DNA of 64,000 nt from DASWIG01 sp965371445 (GTDB lineage: Bacteria > Acidobacteriota > Thermoanaerobaculia > Multivoradales > J023), in the NCBI GenBank assembly GCA_965371445.1, contig CBDUYN010000029.1:6001-70000 (forward strand). Reading direction: 5' to 3'. The notes under the pieces were generated by a model. The model was not told where the DNA came from. It saw only the letters and a program-made list of their open reading frames with translations, and did no database searches. Within the stretch, counting starts at the first letter, position 1, and each line of letters begins with the position of its first letter. Positions 55,616 through 63,842 of the stretch are shown here, piece after piece. Made by a program: the position numbers and the translations under genes.

Positions 55616-58027
55616 CTAGGAAGAGCTCGGTCGCTCGAGGACCTTGATTCTGAAGAAGACCTTGGTCTTCTTGTCGTCTTTGAGCACCACCGTCAGCTCT
55701 TTGGTGCCGACGTCCTTGGAGAGCTTCTCAGACACTCTGACTTTCAGGACGGAGCGCTTCAAGTCGACGTCGATTTCCAGCGGATCCGTGAAGAAGAAGA
55801 CCTGAGCGATTCCGCCGAGGTTTTCCCCTGGGATCTCCAGGGTCGTACGATCCCCCTTGAAGGTGCTGACGTCGTTACTGAGCTCCGGCCTGGGGACGGG
55901 CAAGGTCACTTCGGAGGCATCGATTTTCAGGATTACCGGCTTGAAGCTGTCCGGTTTTCGAACCACGACACGCTGCAATCCCTCGAGCTCGGGCCACGTC
56001 GGTTTCAATTCTAGGAAGGTGCTACCACGTCGGGTCAACGGATGCTCAGCGCTACGGACCTCGAATTCCACGCCGCCCAGGTCGACGATGATTTCGTCGT
56101 CGAAGCCTGTTCCTTCGACTCCAAGAACGGCCTTCATCTTCCTCTTCGCGAGCGTCCTGACGGAGGTCACGCTGAAGTCGTCGAAGCCTGGGTCGAACAG
56201 CGTGTATTGAGAAGGCCCCCAGAACGGAGACACCAGCGCGAAGTGGCTCGCCTTCCGGATCGTCGCGACGTCGGTGACCAGCGCCAGGGTGCAAGGGTCC
56301 GGGCCCACGGTCAGGTGACCGTCTCCTACGTGGAAAATCTTGTCGTCGAGATGGACGAGCGACTCTTGCGGCTCGACGATGTTCTGGGCTTGGATACAGA
56401 GCCGGAGCTTGCTCGCCGCCACGATTTCCGCCGTGGTCGACGTGACCTCAAGCTGTCCTGCAAGCTCTGCGGCAGGATGTGTCACTTGCGTGACGCCGTA
56501 GGGAGCCTGAATGCGAAGGCCCTGTGGTGATGAGATCGAAGCGAGAGAGGTCACGAAGCTCAGCTCGTTCTCGCTACCGCGCCGCAGCCCGTTGCTCTCG
56601 TCGATCGTGCTCTCGCCGTTGAAGACGCGTGTTCCCCGGAGAAAGTTGGACCCTCGCACGTTCACGAAGGCCTTGCCGTTGTCGAGATGAGACCACGAGA
56701 TCCTAGTGACCTCGGGCCGAAGTAGCGCTTGCAAATCGAAGACGTCAAGGACCTGGATCGTATCCTTCTGGCAGCTTTCCTCACCCTTGATCCGGTCTTT
56801 CGCGATCATGTCGCTTCGGCTCCATTTGCGCCAGCGCGTCTTGACCTTGATGGTGAGCGACGCGTCAGAAATCGATGATCTGTTCGGAAGGACCAAGTGG
56901 ACGAACAGTTGCCGCCTTCCCGTGTCTACGGCTTTGCGGCCGAGGACGGGACGAAACTGCCAGCCGAATCGGGCCGCAGGGTCCGAAGAGGGGAGCTCCA
57001 GAGCTACCGTGTCGACGTCCTGGACGATGTAGTACGTCTCCTGTTTCTTGGCGCCGGCGATGCCGATGTTGAAGACGTTGGTGATGGTCCCCAGTCCGAA
57101 CGAGAAGCCTTTCTGTGTGATGGCCGCGACATTGTAGGTGCTCCGGCTGGGCAGGAGGTTGACGATGGAGGGCCTTTTAAGTCCTCCGGTCTCCTGGAGG
57201 ATCACCTCGACCTCGGCGATCGCCTTGGTATGCTTCGGGTCTATGCTCACCTGAAATCCCAGCAAGGTCTGCTTCGCCGGGACCGCGGAGTTGGTTCCGG
57301 GTATCGCGAAAACTCCTGTCACGATGCGATCGGAGATGGCCCTTTCGAGCGCCAGGCGCAGAGTCGCCACTTCGTAGGTCAGGGCCACCTGTTCGGCGAG
57401 AAGGTCACGGGCGGAAAGCGAAATGGATTCCGCTGTCGGTGTCGGGAGGACACGAGTCGAGCTCGACGCCTGCGGTATTTCGGGGCTTTGGCTTTCCTGC
57501 GTCGTGACGACGTCCGTCGTGGTGACGATGTCTCCTGTGGTGGCGTCCGCTGCCTCGTCGACCGTGGTTACCACCTTCGGAGTCGGAAGCCCCTCGGCGC
57601 TGATTCCGAATTGCGAGCTCCGGAGCCGGCCTCCCTGAATCTTGCCGGCTGTGAGACCTCCCGCGTCGATAAAAGTGAGCGCTGCGAGACGATTCTCCGC
57701 CGCCTGGAGCAGAAGGCGCAACGAGCGTTCGTCGTAGACTTTGACCTGGCCGACGACGATGCCGTTCTCCTCGGAGCGGCAGGATTGGTCTTCCGATGAA
57801 TTGTCGGTCGACGAGTCGGTGGGGGTTGGCAGAGGGTCTACAGGTGGCGAGGAAGAGCCTGTCGGCTCGACGGGCTCCGGCTCGTATTCTCGAACCTCGG
57901 GGGCCGGTCGGGTTTCAACTTGAGCCTCGGGCTCCTGCTCTTCCCGGACCTGGGCCACGATCGCGGATGCGCCACAGGTCAGCACCAGAAGGACCCAGAC
58001 GTCGAGGAGGTGCCGCCGCAGTTTCAT
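55616..58027 (-). CDS. Large secreted protein of unknown function
   Basis: An 803-aa protein with a signal peptide (LLDVWVLLVLTCGASAIVAQ). A Pro/Glu/Ser/Thr-rich disordered linker spans about 30-85 (EPEAQVETRPAPEVREYEPEPVEP). Later comes a Thr/Ser/Val-rich stretch (VVTTVDEAADATTGDIVTTTDVVTTQ), then mainly beta-rich regions. The second half has repeated segments like ISWSHLDNGKAFVNVRGSNFLRGTRVFNG and LGVEGTGFDDEIIVDLGGVEF, which resemble IPT/TIG Ig-like folds. The base and codon mix is less GC-biased than in the core genes nearby, suggesting transfer. Its ATG overlaps the stop of the 85-aa gene (ATGA). No catalytic motif is recognised; a surface structural or recognition role is a guess. Confidence 0.75.
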   Translation of the reverse strand: MKLRRHLLDVWVLLVLTCGASAIVAQVREEQEPEAQVETRPAPEVREYEPEPVEPTGSSSPPVDPLPTPTDSSTDNSSEDQSCRSEENGIVVGQVKVYDERSLRLLLQAAENRLAALTFIDAGGLTAGKIQGGRLRSSQFGISAEGLPTPKVVTTVDEAADATTGDIVTTTDVVTTQESQSPEIPQASSSTRVLPTPTAESISLSARDLLAEQVALTYEVATLRLALERAISDRIVTGVFAIPGTNSAVPAKQTLLGFQVSIDPKHTKAIAEVEVILQETGGLKRPSIVNLLPSRSTYNVAAITQKGFSFGLGTITNVFNIGIAGAKKQETYYIVQDVDTVALELPSSDPAARFGWQFRPVLGRKAVDTGRRQLFVHLVLPNRSSISDASLTIKVKTRWRKWSRSDMIAKDRIKGEESCQKDTIQVLDVFDLQALLRPEVTRISWSHLDNGKAFVNVRGSNFLRGTRVFNGESTIDESNGLRRGSENELSFVTSLASISSPQGLRIQAPYGVTQVTHPAAELAGQLEVTSTTAEIVAASKLRLCIQAQNIVEPQESLVHLDDKIFHVGDGHLTVGPDPCTLALVTDVATIRKASHFALVSPFWGPSQYTLFDPGFDDFSVTSVRTLAKRKMKAVLGVEGTGFDDEIIVDLGGVEFEVRSAEHPLTRRGSTFLELKPTWPELEGLQRVVVRKPDSFKPVILKIDASEVTLPVPRPELSNDVSTFKGDRTTLEIPGENLGGIAQVFFFTDPLEIDVDLKRSVLKVRVSEKLSKDVGTKELTVVLKDDKKTKVFFRIKVLERPSSS

Positions 58028-58281
58028 GATTCCTCCCTTTCCAGGAGGAAGACCTGGCGATTGTCGAAGCTCCCTCGTTTGCCTCGCACCGTGATTTCTT
58101 CACCGTCGCGGACTTTCTGGACGTCCTCGAAGAACTGTCGTGCCGCGGCGAAATCCCGCTGAGTGATCGTGCCCACCGGGCCTACGTCGAAGACCAGCAA
58201 CCACTCCTCGCCGTCTTTGGCCAGGACGGCACTGTCTCCCCGATAGTGGATTTTTCCTCGGATTTCCTCGATACTCGACAC
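58024..58281 (-). CDS. Small acidic protein of unknown function
   Basis: An 85-aa soluble protein from a GTG start with a near-perfect AAGGAGG 6 nt upstream. The translation (SSIEEIRGKIHYRGDSAVLAKDG, then EEWLLVFDVGPVGTITQRDF) suggests a small alternating alpha/beta domain. It has neither a signal peptide nor a membrane segment. It is the first gene of a two-gene leftward operon with the large secreted protein, coupled through an ATGA overlap. Unlike that partner it should stay in the cytoplasm. No family is recognised. Confidence 0.72.
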   Translation of the reverse strand: MSSIEEIRGKIHYRGDSAVLAKDGEEWLLVFDVGPVGTITQRDFAAARQFFEDVQKVRDGEEITVRGKRGSFDNRQVFLLEREES

Positions 58282-58581
58282 GGTTCACCTCCTTGGCCGG
58301 ATTACGACAGCACCGGCCTGGTCATTTATGCCGACTCTTGGGAGCCGTTGCCTGCATAGACGGACCCTATCGGCTTTTTCCCGAAGAGAATCCTCTCCCT
58401 GAGGACGGCCCGTCCTGTGGTGGAACCTCCTGATGTGGCGGGCCGATGAGGCACATGCTCCGGACGGCGTCGCGAAGGTCGACGCACCTGGCGCTTCCGA
58501 TCGGCGCTCCCGATCCATCGCGAACCGCGTTCGGTGAGGCAGCGACCAGGTAGGCGGAAGGCCGACATCGGCCCAAAGGAT

Positions 58582-58606
58582 CCCCGGTCTCCTTCGGAGA
58601 CCGGGG
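58582..58606. repeat. 11-bp perfect hairpin
   Basis: CCCCGGTCTCC (58582-58592), loop TTC, GGAGACCGGGG (58596-58606). GC-rich and followed by GGAGGCGG; no T-tract. It lies about 300 nt upstream of the 85-aa gene start. Confidence 0.6.
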
Positions 58607-58889
58607 GGAGGCGGTCGTCGAAGCGTGGAGACGGGGCTCGCCTCGGCAGGTCAAGGCCCAGGGAGCTTTGGCCGGAGCCACATGCGGTGGACGCCGTCTT
58701 CGGAGCGTCGGCGTGGCCCGACTTGGCCCTGTCTTCGAGACGGCGGACGGCGGCGGAACCCGGTCTCGGGGACTGCGGCTCTACCTACCTCGTCCCAGGT
58801 CGCTCCGACGCCCTCGCCCCGGGTCCGATTTTCCCTCCGGCGGATCCGACGAGCGTCGCGTCAGGTTTCCCCGAGATTGCTCGCTGTCC

Positions 58890-59110
58890 TATGGCCATAT
58901 GGACGCGACGAAAGTCCGTCCGCCCTCTTCCTATGGCCATATGGACGCGGCGGAAGCCCGTAGATCTTGTCCCTATGGCCATATGGACGCGACGAAAGTC
59001 CGTCCGTCCTCTTCCTATGGCCATATGGACGTGACGGAAGTCCGTAGATCTCGTCCCTATGGCCATATGGACGCGACGGAGGACGAGAAATCTTGGCCAT
59101 ATGGCCATAT
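58890..59110. repeat. 42-bp tandem repeat array with A-B-A-B order
   Basis: Units start at 58890, 58932, 58974, 59016 and 59058, with a truncated sixth at 59100. Each begins TATGGCCATATGGACG, which contains the palindromes TGGCCA and CATATG. Units 1 and 3 share one 3' half (GTCCGTCCG.CCTCTTCC), units 2 and 4 another (CCGTAGATCT.GTCCC), and unit 5 differs. The array therefore looks like a duplicated 84-bp dimer. There are no unique spacers, so it is not CRISPR. Confidence 0.92.
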
Positions 59111-59184
59111 TTTTCCAGTTTCCCTCACGGAATCCGGGGGGCTTGGCCGTATTCGCGGCAAGAGACCCCAAACGGCGAGGGTAA

Positions 59185-59460
59185 TCCTCTCGGAGTCGCC
59201 TGATCGAGAAAGCGCCGGCCGTCTATCCGCCAAGGGCGAGGCGCCGCAGACGGGAAGCCGACGTCGTGGTGGCGGTCTTGGTCGACGAGCGTGGAGAGGT
59301 CCTGCAGGCCATCCTCAAGAAGCGCGACGGTACCCAGTTCGGATTCGACGCGGCGGCGCTCGGCGCGGCCAAGAGGTCACGCTTCCGGCCGGCGACGCGC
59401 GACGCCGTCGCCGGCAAGATGTGGACGGAAATCGCCTACGAGTTCCGGCTGAATCGCTGA
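59185..59460 (+). pseudogene. TonB C-terminal domain fragment
   Basis: The frame open from a stop at 59182 to the TGA at 59458-59460 translates to a near-complete TonB C-terminal domain. It contains KAPAVYPPRARRRRREADVV, AVLVDERGEVLQAIL, FDAAALGAAKRSRFRPATRD and WTEIAYEFRLNR, matching the YP..AR..R.EG.V, DxxG and FxPA positions of energy-transducer TonB proteins. No start codon or ribosome site precedes the conserved part, and the membrane anchor and Pro-rich linker are missing, so it looks like a broken remnant. A GTG at 59266 inside the domain would give only 64 aa. The 42-bp array ends about 75 nt before it. Confidence 0.65.
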
Positions 59461-59592
59461 CGTTGACGCAGCCTTCGGCGTCGCCGATCGGCCGCCCTGC
59501 CCCTATTTGGCTGGTTTGAGCTTCGCGTGTTACGCTTCAGAGAGGACAAGCACCACGACCCCGGTCACCGCCTAGAGCGGAAACGGAGAAGG

Positions 59593-59688
59593 ATGACCGC
59601 GCAACCAACGTCGCCACCGCGTGCCGAGACCTCCCTTCAGGGCGGCTGGGGGCAGACGGCTGCCACGGATCCACGGGGTGGCGAATGA
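59593..59688 (+). CDS. Possible 31-aa coupled small protein or leader
   Basis: An ATG at 59593, directly after GGAGAAGG, opens 31 codons rich in Thr, Pro and Gly (MTAQPTSPPRAETSLQGGWG...). It stops with a TGA that overlaps the start of the AAA+ ATPase gene (ATGA). The ATPase itself has only a weak ribosome site, so translation of this frame could feed it by coupling. There is no homology or composition evidence that the peptide itself matters. Confidence 0.35.
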   Translation: MTAQPTSPPRAETSLQGGWGQTAATDPRGGE

Positions 59689-61913
59689 CGACGAGTGGCT
59701 CAGCGTTGCGCGCTGCGCACGAGGCCTATAGCGGGAACCTCGCACACCTCGAGGGGGAGTTGGGACTGCTCAACCTGCGGTTGCAAACCGAGGTCCTGCG
59801 CTGGCGCTCCACCCACCCGCCCGAAGCGACGAAGGCCGAGCTCATGGGTTTTCGGCTGACCGAGCTCGGAGCCGACCTGGCGCTCGACAGCCTCGCCGAC
59901 GAGGACGAGGACGAGGCCGCGAAGAGCCACGCCACAGCGGACGACGGCGGTCCCGGCGTCTCCCTCGGGGCTTTGTCCGACCTCCATGCTGAGCGCGAGC
60001 GCGGCGCCCTGGCGGACGACGTCCGGCTGCGCCTGCCGCAGCTCACCGAGCGCCTCGGCCTCGACCGCTTCGAGCACGACGTCCTCCTCCTCGCCCTGGC
60101 GCCGGAGCTCGATCCACGCTACGAGCGCCTCTTCGGCTATCTGAACGACGACATGAGCCGCCGCTGGCCGACGGTGGGCCTCGCCCTGCGCCTTTTCACG
60201 GCCGATGCCGGCGAACGTGCCGCCTGCCGCCGTGCCTTCGGACACCGCGCGGCCCTGCGCGGGCGGCGGCTGTTGACGCTGAGCCGGGAAAGCGACCCGC
60301 TGACGCCGGTCGAAGTCTCCCGCGGCCTGCGCCTGGAGGCGCGCGTCCTCTACTTCCTATTGCAGACCGGCGACGACGGCGAGGATCCGGAGCTCGCCGG
60401 CCTCCTCGATCGCCAGGTGCCTGGCGATCCGGCGGTCCCGGACGCGGTGCGCGTCGCGGTGACCGAATTGCGGGCCTTCCTCGCCGAACGGCCTCAGCCG
60501 GCGGCGATCGTCAAGCTCGAGGGAGGCGACGCTCTGGCGCTACGCCGGATCGCCGCCTACGTCAGCGGCGCGGAAGCAGTCCTCGTGCTGCGCGGCGCCG
60601 CCGTCGCCGCCGACCCCGAACCCGAGGACAAAGTGGCCCGGGCTCTGCGCGAGGCCGACCTGACGGGCAGCGCTCTCCTCGTCGAGGACGCCACCGCCCT
60701 CACTCGGGAAGGGGCGCCGTCCCTCGCCCTCCACCACTTGCTCACCTCACGGTGCTCTCAGACCCGACTCCTCGCCGCCGCCGAGCCCTGGCGCGTGCCG
60801 GAGCTCGGCCTTGCGCTACCGCTCCTCTCCCTCCACGTCCCGGTGCCGAGCCAGGAGTCCCGCGAAGCGCTTTGGAAGCGTAGCCTCGACGGACTGGTCC
60901 AGGATCTCGACACTCGCGAGCTCGCCGGCCGCTTTCATTTCAAGAGCGCCGACATCGAGGCCGTCGCGAACGGCGTCCGGGCCCATCTCGGCAGCCGTGT
61001 GGCGGGCAACGGCGGCGGGGCGTCGCTCGCCGGCCGCGAGGAGGTCTACGCCGCCTGTCGGGCGCAGTGCTTCGCCTCCCTCGAAGGGCTCGCCCAACGC
61101 GTCGAGAGCGTCCACACCTGGGACGACATCGTGCTACCGGCACGGACCAAGGCGAGCCTGCGCAGCATTGAAGGCTGGCTGCGCTACCGTCACGTGGTCT
61201 ACGAGGATTGGGGTTTCGCCAAGCGGGTCTCCACCGGCCACGGCATGGCGGCGATGTTTTCCGGCTCGTCGGGAACCGGCAAGACCATGGCCGCCGGCAT
61301 CATCGCCCGCGTCCTCGACCTCTACTGCGTCGACCTCTCGTCGGTGGTCTCGAAATACATCGGCGAGACCGAGAAGAACCTGGCCAAGATCTTCGAGGCC
61401 GCCGAGGCCGCTCACGCCATCCTCTTCTTCGACGAAGCCGACGCCCTCTTCGGCAAGCGCTCGCAGGTCAAGGACGCCCACGATCGCCATGCCAACATCG
61501 AGGTCAGCTACCTTTTACAGCGCATGGAGAGCTATCACGGGATCGCCATCCTCGCCACCAACATCAAGGGCAACCTCGACGTCTCCTTCGCCCGCCGCCT
61601 GCAGACGGTCGTGGAGTTCCCCTTCCCCAGCATCGCCGACCGCGAACGAATCTGGCGGCGCCTGCTGCCCGCGGAGGTTCCGCAGAGCGACGACGTCGAC
61701 CTCCCCTTCCTCGCCACGCAATTTACCCTCTCCGGCGGCAACATCAAGAACTGCGCCTTGAGCGCCGCCCTCGCTGCCGCCGCCGAAGAGACTCCGGTCG
61801 GCATGCGCCACATCGTCCGGGCGGTAAGCCGCGAGCTGGCGAAAATCGGCAAACCGGTCGTCGAATCGTCCTTCGGGCCGTACTGGAAGCTGCTACGTCA
61901 GGCGGCAAGCTAA
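59685..61913 (+). CDS. AAA+ ATPase of the extracellular contractile injection system type
   Basis: A 742-aa protein. The N-terminal 450 residues are helical with a winged-helix-like part (LTERLGLDRFEHDVLLLALAPELDPRYERLFGYL), followed by an inactive-looking ATPase-like middle region. The C-terminal AAA+ module has Walker A GSSGTGKTMAAG (about 528-539), LDLYCVDLSSVVSKYIGETEKNL, Walker B ILFFDEADALFGKRSQVKDAHDRHANIEVSYLLQRME, and LATNIKGNLDVSFARRLQTVVEFPFP. This segment set is characteristic of the Afp15/PVC15-like ATPases of eCIS loci, thought to act in particle assembly. Walker A has SS where PP is usual. The next gene encodes an eCIS-type cargo-like protein. Confidence 0.88.
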   Translation: MTTSGSALRAAHEAYSGNLAHLEGELGLLNLRLQTEVLRWRSTHPPEATKAELMGFRLTELGADLALDSLADEDEDEAAKSHATADDGGPGVSLGALSDLHAERERGALADDVRLRLPQLTERLGLDRFEHDVLLLALAPELDPRYERLFGYLNDDMSRRWPTVGLALRLFTADAGERAACRRAFGHRAALRGRRLLTLSRESDPLTPVEVSRGLRLEARVLYFLLQTGDDGEDPELAGLLDRQVPGDPAVPDAVRVAVTELRAFLAERPQPAAIVKLEGGDALALRRIAAYVSGAEAVLVLRGAAVAADPEPEDKVARALREADLTGSALLVEDATALTREGAPSLALHHLLTSRCSQTRLLAAAEPWRVPELGLALPLLSLHVPVPSQESREALWKRSLDGLVQDLDTRELAGRFHFKSADIEAVANGVRAHLGSRVAGNGGGASLAGREEVYAACRAQCFASLEGLAQRVESVHTWDDIVLPARTKASLRSIEGWLRYRHVVYEDWGFAKRVSTGHGMAAMFSGSSGTGKTMAAGIIARVLDLYCVDLSSVVSKYIGETEKNLAKIFEAAEAAHAILFFDEADALFGKRSQVKDAHDRHANIEVSYLLQRMESYHGIAILATNIKGNLDVSFARRLQTVVEFPFPSIADRERIWRRLLPAEVPQSDDVDLPFLATQFTLSGGNIKNCALSAALAAAAEETPVGMRHIVRAVSRELAKIGKPVVESSFGPYWKLLRQAAS

Positions 61914-61930
61914 GAGCGCAAGGAGTCACC

Positions 61931-63238
61931 ATGGGAGCCCTCGGAGCCGGCAAGTCCAAGGCCAAGCCTCAAAAGAGCGCCATGCCCGCGCGTCAGCCGG
62001 CGACCTCCGAGACGGCGGCCCGCGGCCCGCGGCACCTGCCCATGAACGACGCGGCGACCATCCTCGACGACCTTTCCCCCGCCGACGCTTTCGCCCTGCA
62101 GCGCGCGGTGGGCAACCAGGCGATCGCCGACGTCCTCGCCGACGCTCCAGGAAGCGCCGAGCCGCTCGTCCAGCGCCAAGCCGACGAGGATCTCGTCCAG
62201 CGCGACGACACCGACGAGGAGGCCGTCTCGCAGGAGCAGCAGCAACAACTGATGGAGGAAACGCAGACCCCAGAGGTCAAAGAGACCGACCTCCTGCCAA
62301 CGATCGTCCAGGCAAACCAACAGTTGATCGACACGGCATCCGAGATGGCCCTGTTGCGGGAGAGTGCTTCGGCCATCGAAAGGATCGAAGAGATGGACGA
62401 GGTCACCGCTAACCTTGAGCTCGTCCTCGAGTCGGCCTACCAGGCCCAGTATACGACCGAGCGCGTCCTCGAGGTCATGGAAGAGGACGATCCCGACCGC
62501 AAGGAAATCGAGAGAATCGCGATGGAAAACGAGCAGATCATCCTGGACATCGAGGAGGAGCGCGCGAGCCTCCAGGAGCACATTCCGGAGGTCGGGGCAG
62601 GTCTCGAGGAAGAGGCGGAGCCTCCCAAGGACAAGCTCGCCAAGGCGAAGGGCTTTTTCAAGGTGATTCAACCCAAGGCCGACACCAACCCGTGGCGGCT
62701 ACGCGCCGAGGCGGTCGGGCACACCATCGCCGGGGCCCTGGTCTTCGCGGTAGGCGGCTCGGCCGTCGCCACGGCGGTCGGCGCGCCGGTCGGATTGGTG
62801 CTCGGTATCCTCGGCGGCGGACAGTTCGCGATTGCAGTCTCAAAATTCGCCAGGTCCTTTATCAACGCGAAAAAGAACCCGGAGGTCATCGGTGCCATGA
62901 TCTCTGTGGAAGCTGCTATCTGGGCGGCGGGCGCGGCGATCATGACCATCGCGACCGGCGGTGCCTGGCCGGCGATCGTCTCGGCGGTCGGAGCAGGCAT
63001 GAAGTACTTCCGCGGCATCGCGACCATGTTCGGTGCCGCCAAGACTCACCCCAAGCTGATCGGCCTCATCCAGGGGATCGAAGCCATCATCGGGATCGTC
63101 ACTTCCATCGGCAGCCTGGTGGCCCTGGCGGCCGAGAAAGGCGCCAGTTGGATCGCGGGACAGGCAGCCGGCGTTTTCACAAGCCTCGTCAAGGTCTCGC
63201 GCGGGGCGGGAACGGCGGCCGGCAAAGAGAAGAAGTAA
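61931..63238 (+). CDS. Putative eCIS-associated effector with hydrophobic C-terminal half
   Basis: A 435-aa protein (ATG at 61931, AAGGAG upstream, 17 nt after the ATPase). Residues 56-69 read LQRAVGNQAIADVL, the LQRxxGNQA motif common near the N-terminus of eCIS-associated proteins, followed by VQRQ and VQRDD. Residues about 95-250 are acidic and coiled-coil-like (IERIEEMDEVTANLELVLESAYQ). From about 262 to 420 come several hydrophobic helices (AVGHTIAGALVFAVGGSAVATAVGA, VGLVLGILGGGQFAIAV, MISVEAAIWAAGAAIMTIA, LIQGIEAIIGIVTSIGSLVALAA), which suggests a membrane-inserting or pore-forming part. There is no signal peptide, as expected for cargo loaded in the cytoplasm. The effector role is inference. 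Confidence 0.7.
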   Translation: MGALGAGKSKAKPQKSAMPARQPATSETAARGPRHLPMNDAATILDDLSPADAFALQRAVGNQAIADVLADAPGSAEPLVQRQADEDLVQRDDTDEEAVSQEQQQQLMEETQTPEVKETDLLPTIVQANQQLIDTASEMALLRESASAIERIEEMDEVTANLELVLESAYQAQYTTERVLEVMEEDDPDRKEIERIAMENEQIILDIEEERASLQEHIPEVGAGLEEEAEPPKDKLAKAKGFFKVIQPKADTNPWRLRAEAVGHTIAGALVFAVGGSAVATAVGAPVGLVLGILGGGQFAIAVSKFARSFINAKKNPEVIGAMISVEAAIWAAGAAIMTIATGGAWPAIVSAVGAGMKYFRGIATMFGAAKTHPKLIGLIQGIEAIIGIVTSIGSLVALAAEKGASWIAGQAAGVFTSLVKVSRGAGTAAGKEKK

Positions 63239-63253
63239 CGGCAAGAAAACGGC

Positions 63254-63763
63254 ATGAAAAACGACGACCGGAAAGCGGCCAATACGGCCGTCGCCCTTTA
63301 CCACCTCCGTGTGCTGGCGCTGACTTGCGCCGCTTTCGGAATCGCTGCCGGCTGTGCCGTCGTCTTCCGCGCGTCCGACGCGGCGACGGCCGGCGACGTC
63401 CTGCAAAGCGTCTTTTACGTTCTCGTGGCGGTGCTCACCGCCGAGTCGTTCTTGCTACCGGCGAGAAGACGGTCCTACTGGCTGGCGCTCTGGCGCGAGA
63501 ACGCCGCGGACGCGATCGGCCGCGGCGCCGGTGTCGGCATCGGCGCGAGCCTCGTCGGCAGCCTTTTCTTTCTGGGCTTCGCCGTCCTCATTCCCCACTA
63601 CGCCGAGCCCTTCGAAGCCGAAGGCCTGGCGCGGCATCTCTTCTACGAGGTGATCACCAAGATCGAATTCATGATCCTCGCGGGGCTGGCCGCCGGCGCT
63701 TCCCTCCTCGCTCTGGCACGGCTGCTAAAGACGGCCGACGCCGAGGGCTTGGCTCGGCGGTGA
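63254..63763 (+). CDS. Membrane protein of unknown function, last gene of the ATPase cassette
   Basis: A 169-aa protein 15 nt after the putative effector. Four hydrophobic segments are visible: VLALTCAAFGIAAGCAVVF, VFYVLVAVLTAESFLL, GVGIGASLVGSLFFLGFAVLI and FMILAGLAAGASLLALARLL. The N-terminus is short and charged (MKNDDRKAAN). The close spacing suggests one transcript with the ATPase and effector genes. It could be an immunity or anchoring protein for the hydrophobic neighbour, but nothing in the sequence proves it. The ribosome site is weak (AAGAAAACGGC). Confidence 0.72.
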   Translation: MKNDDRKAANTAVALYHLRVLALTCAAFGIAAGCAVVFRASDAATAGDVLQSVFYVLVAVLTAESFLLPARRRSYWLALWRENAADAIGRGAGVGIGASLVGSLFFLGFAVLIPHYAEPFEAEGLARHLFYEVITKIEFMILAGLAAGASLLALARLLKTADAEGLARR

Positions 63764-63842
63764 CACTCGAGCAGACGCGACAAGACGACCTGCCGGAGAT
63801 CCCGTGCGCCGCGCGGGTCGTTTCCTGACCCCCGACTTTTAG

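Larger units (their letters stand above)
58282..59184. other. Non-coding stretch with hairpin and minisatellite
   Basis: About 900 nt without a convincing gene. It contains an 11-bp hairpin (58582-58606) and the 42-bp tandem array (58890-59110). Frames are open through the array on both strands because the unit length is a multiple of three and lacks stops; none has a supported start or a family match. Confidence 0.6.

Noticed and set aside
58890..59110. CRISPR array
   Set aside because: Units are contiguous 42-bp repeats whose variable halves recur in A-B-A-B order; there are no unique spacers and no cas genes.
58668..59519. Repeat protein with YGHMDATKVRP-type repeats on the plus strand, or its minus-strand counterpart
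   Set aside because: All frames through the 42-bp array are open because the unit length is divisible by three. No ribosome site, no conserved product, and the frame also crosses the TonB fragment out of phase.
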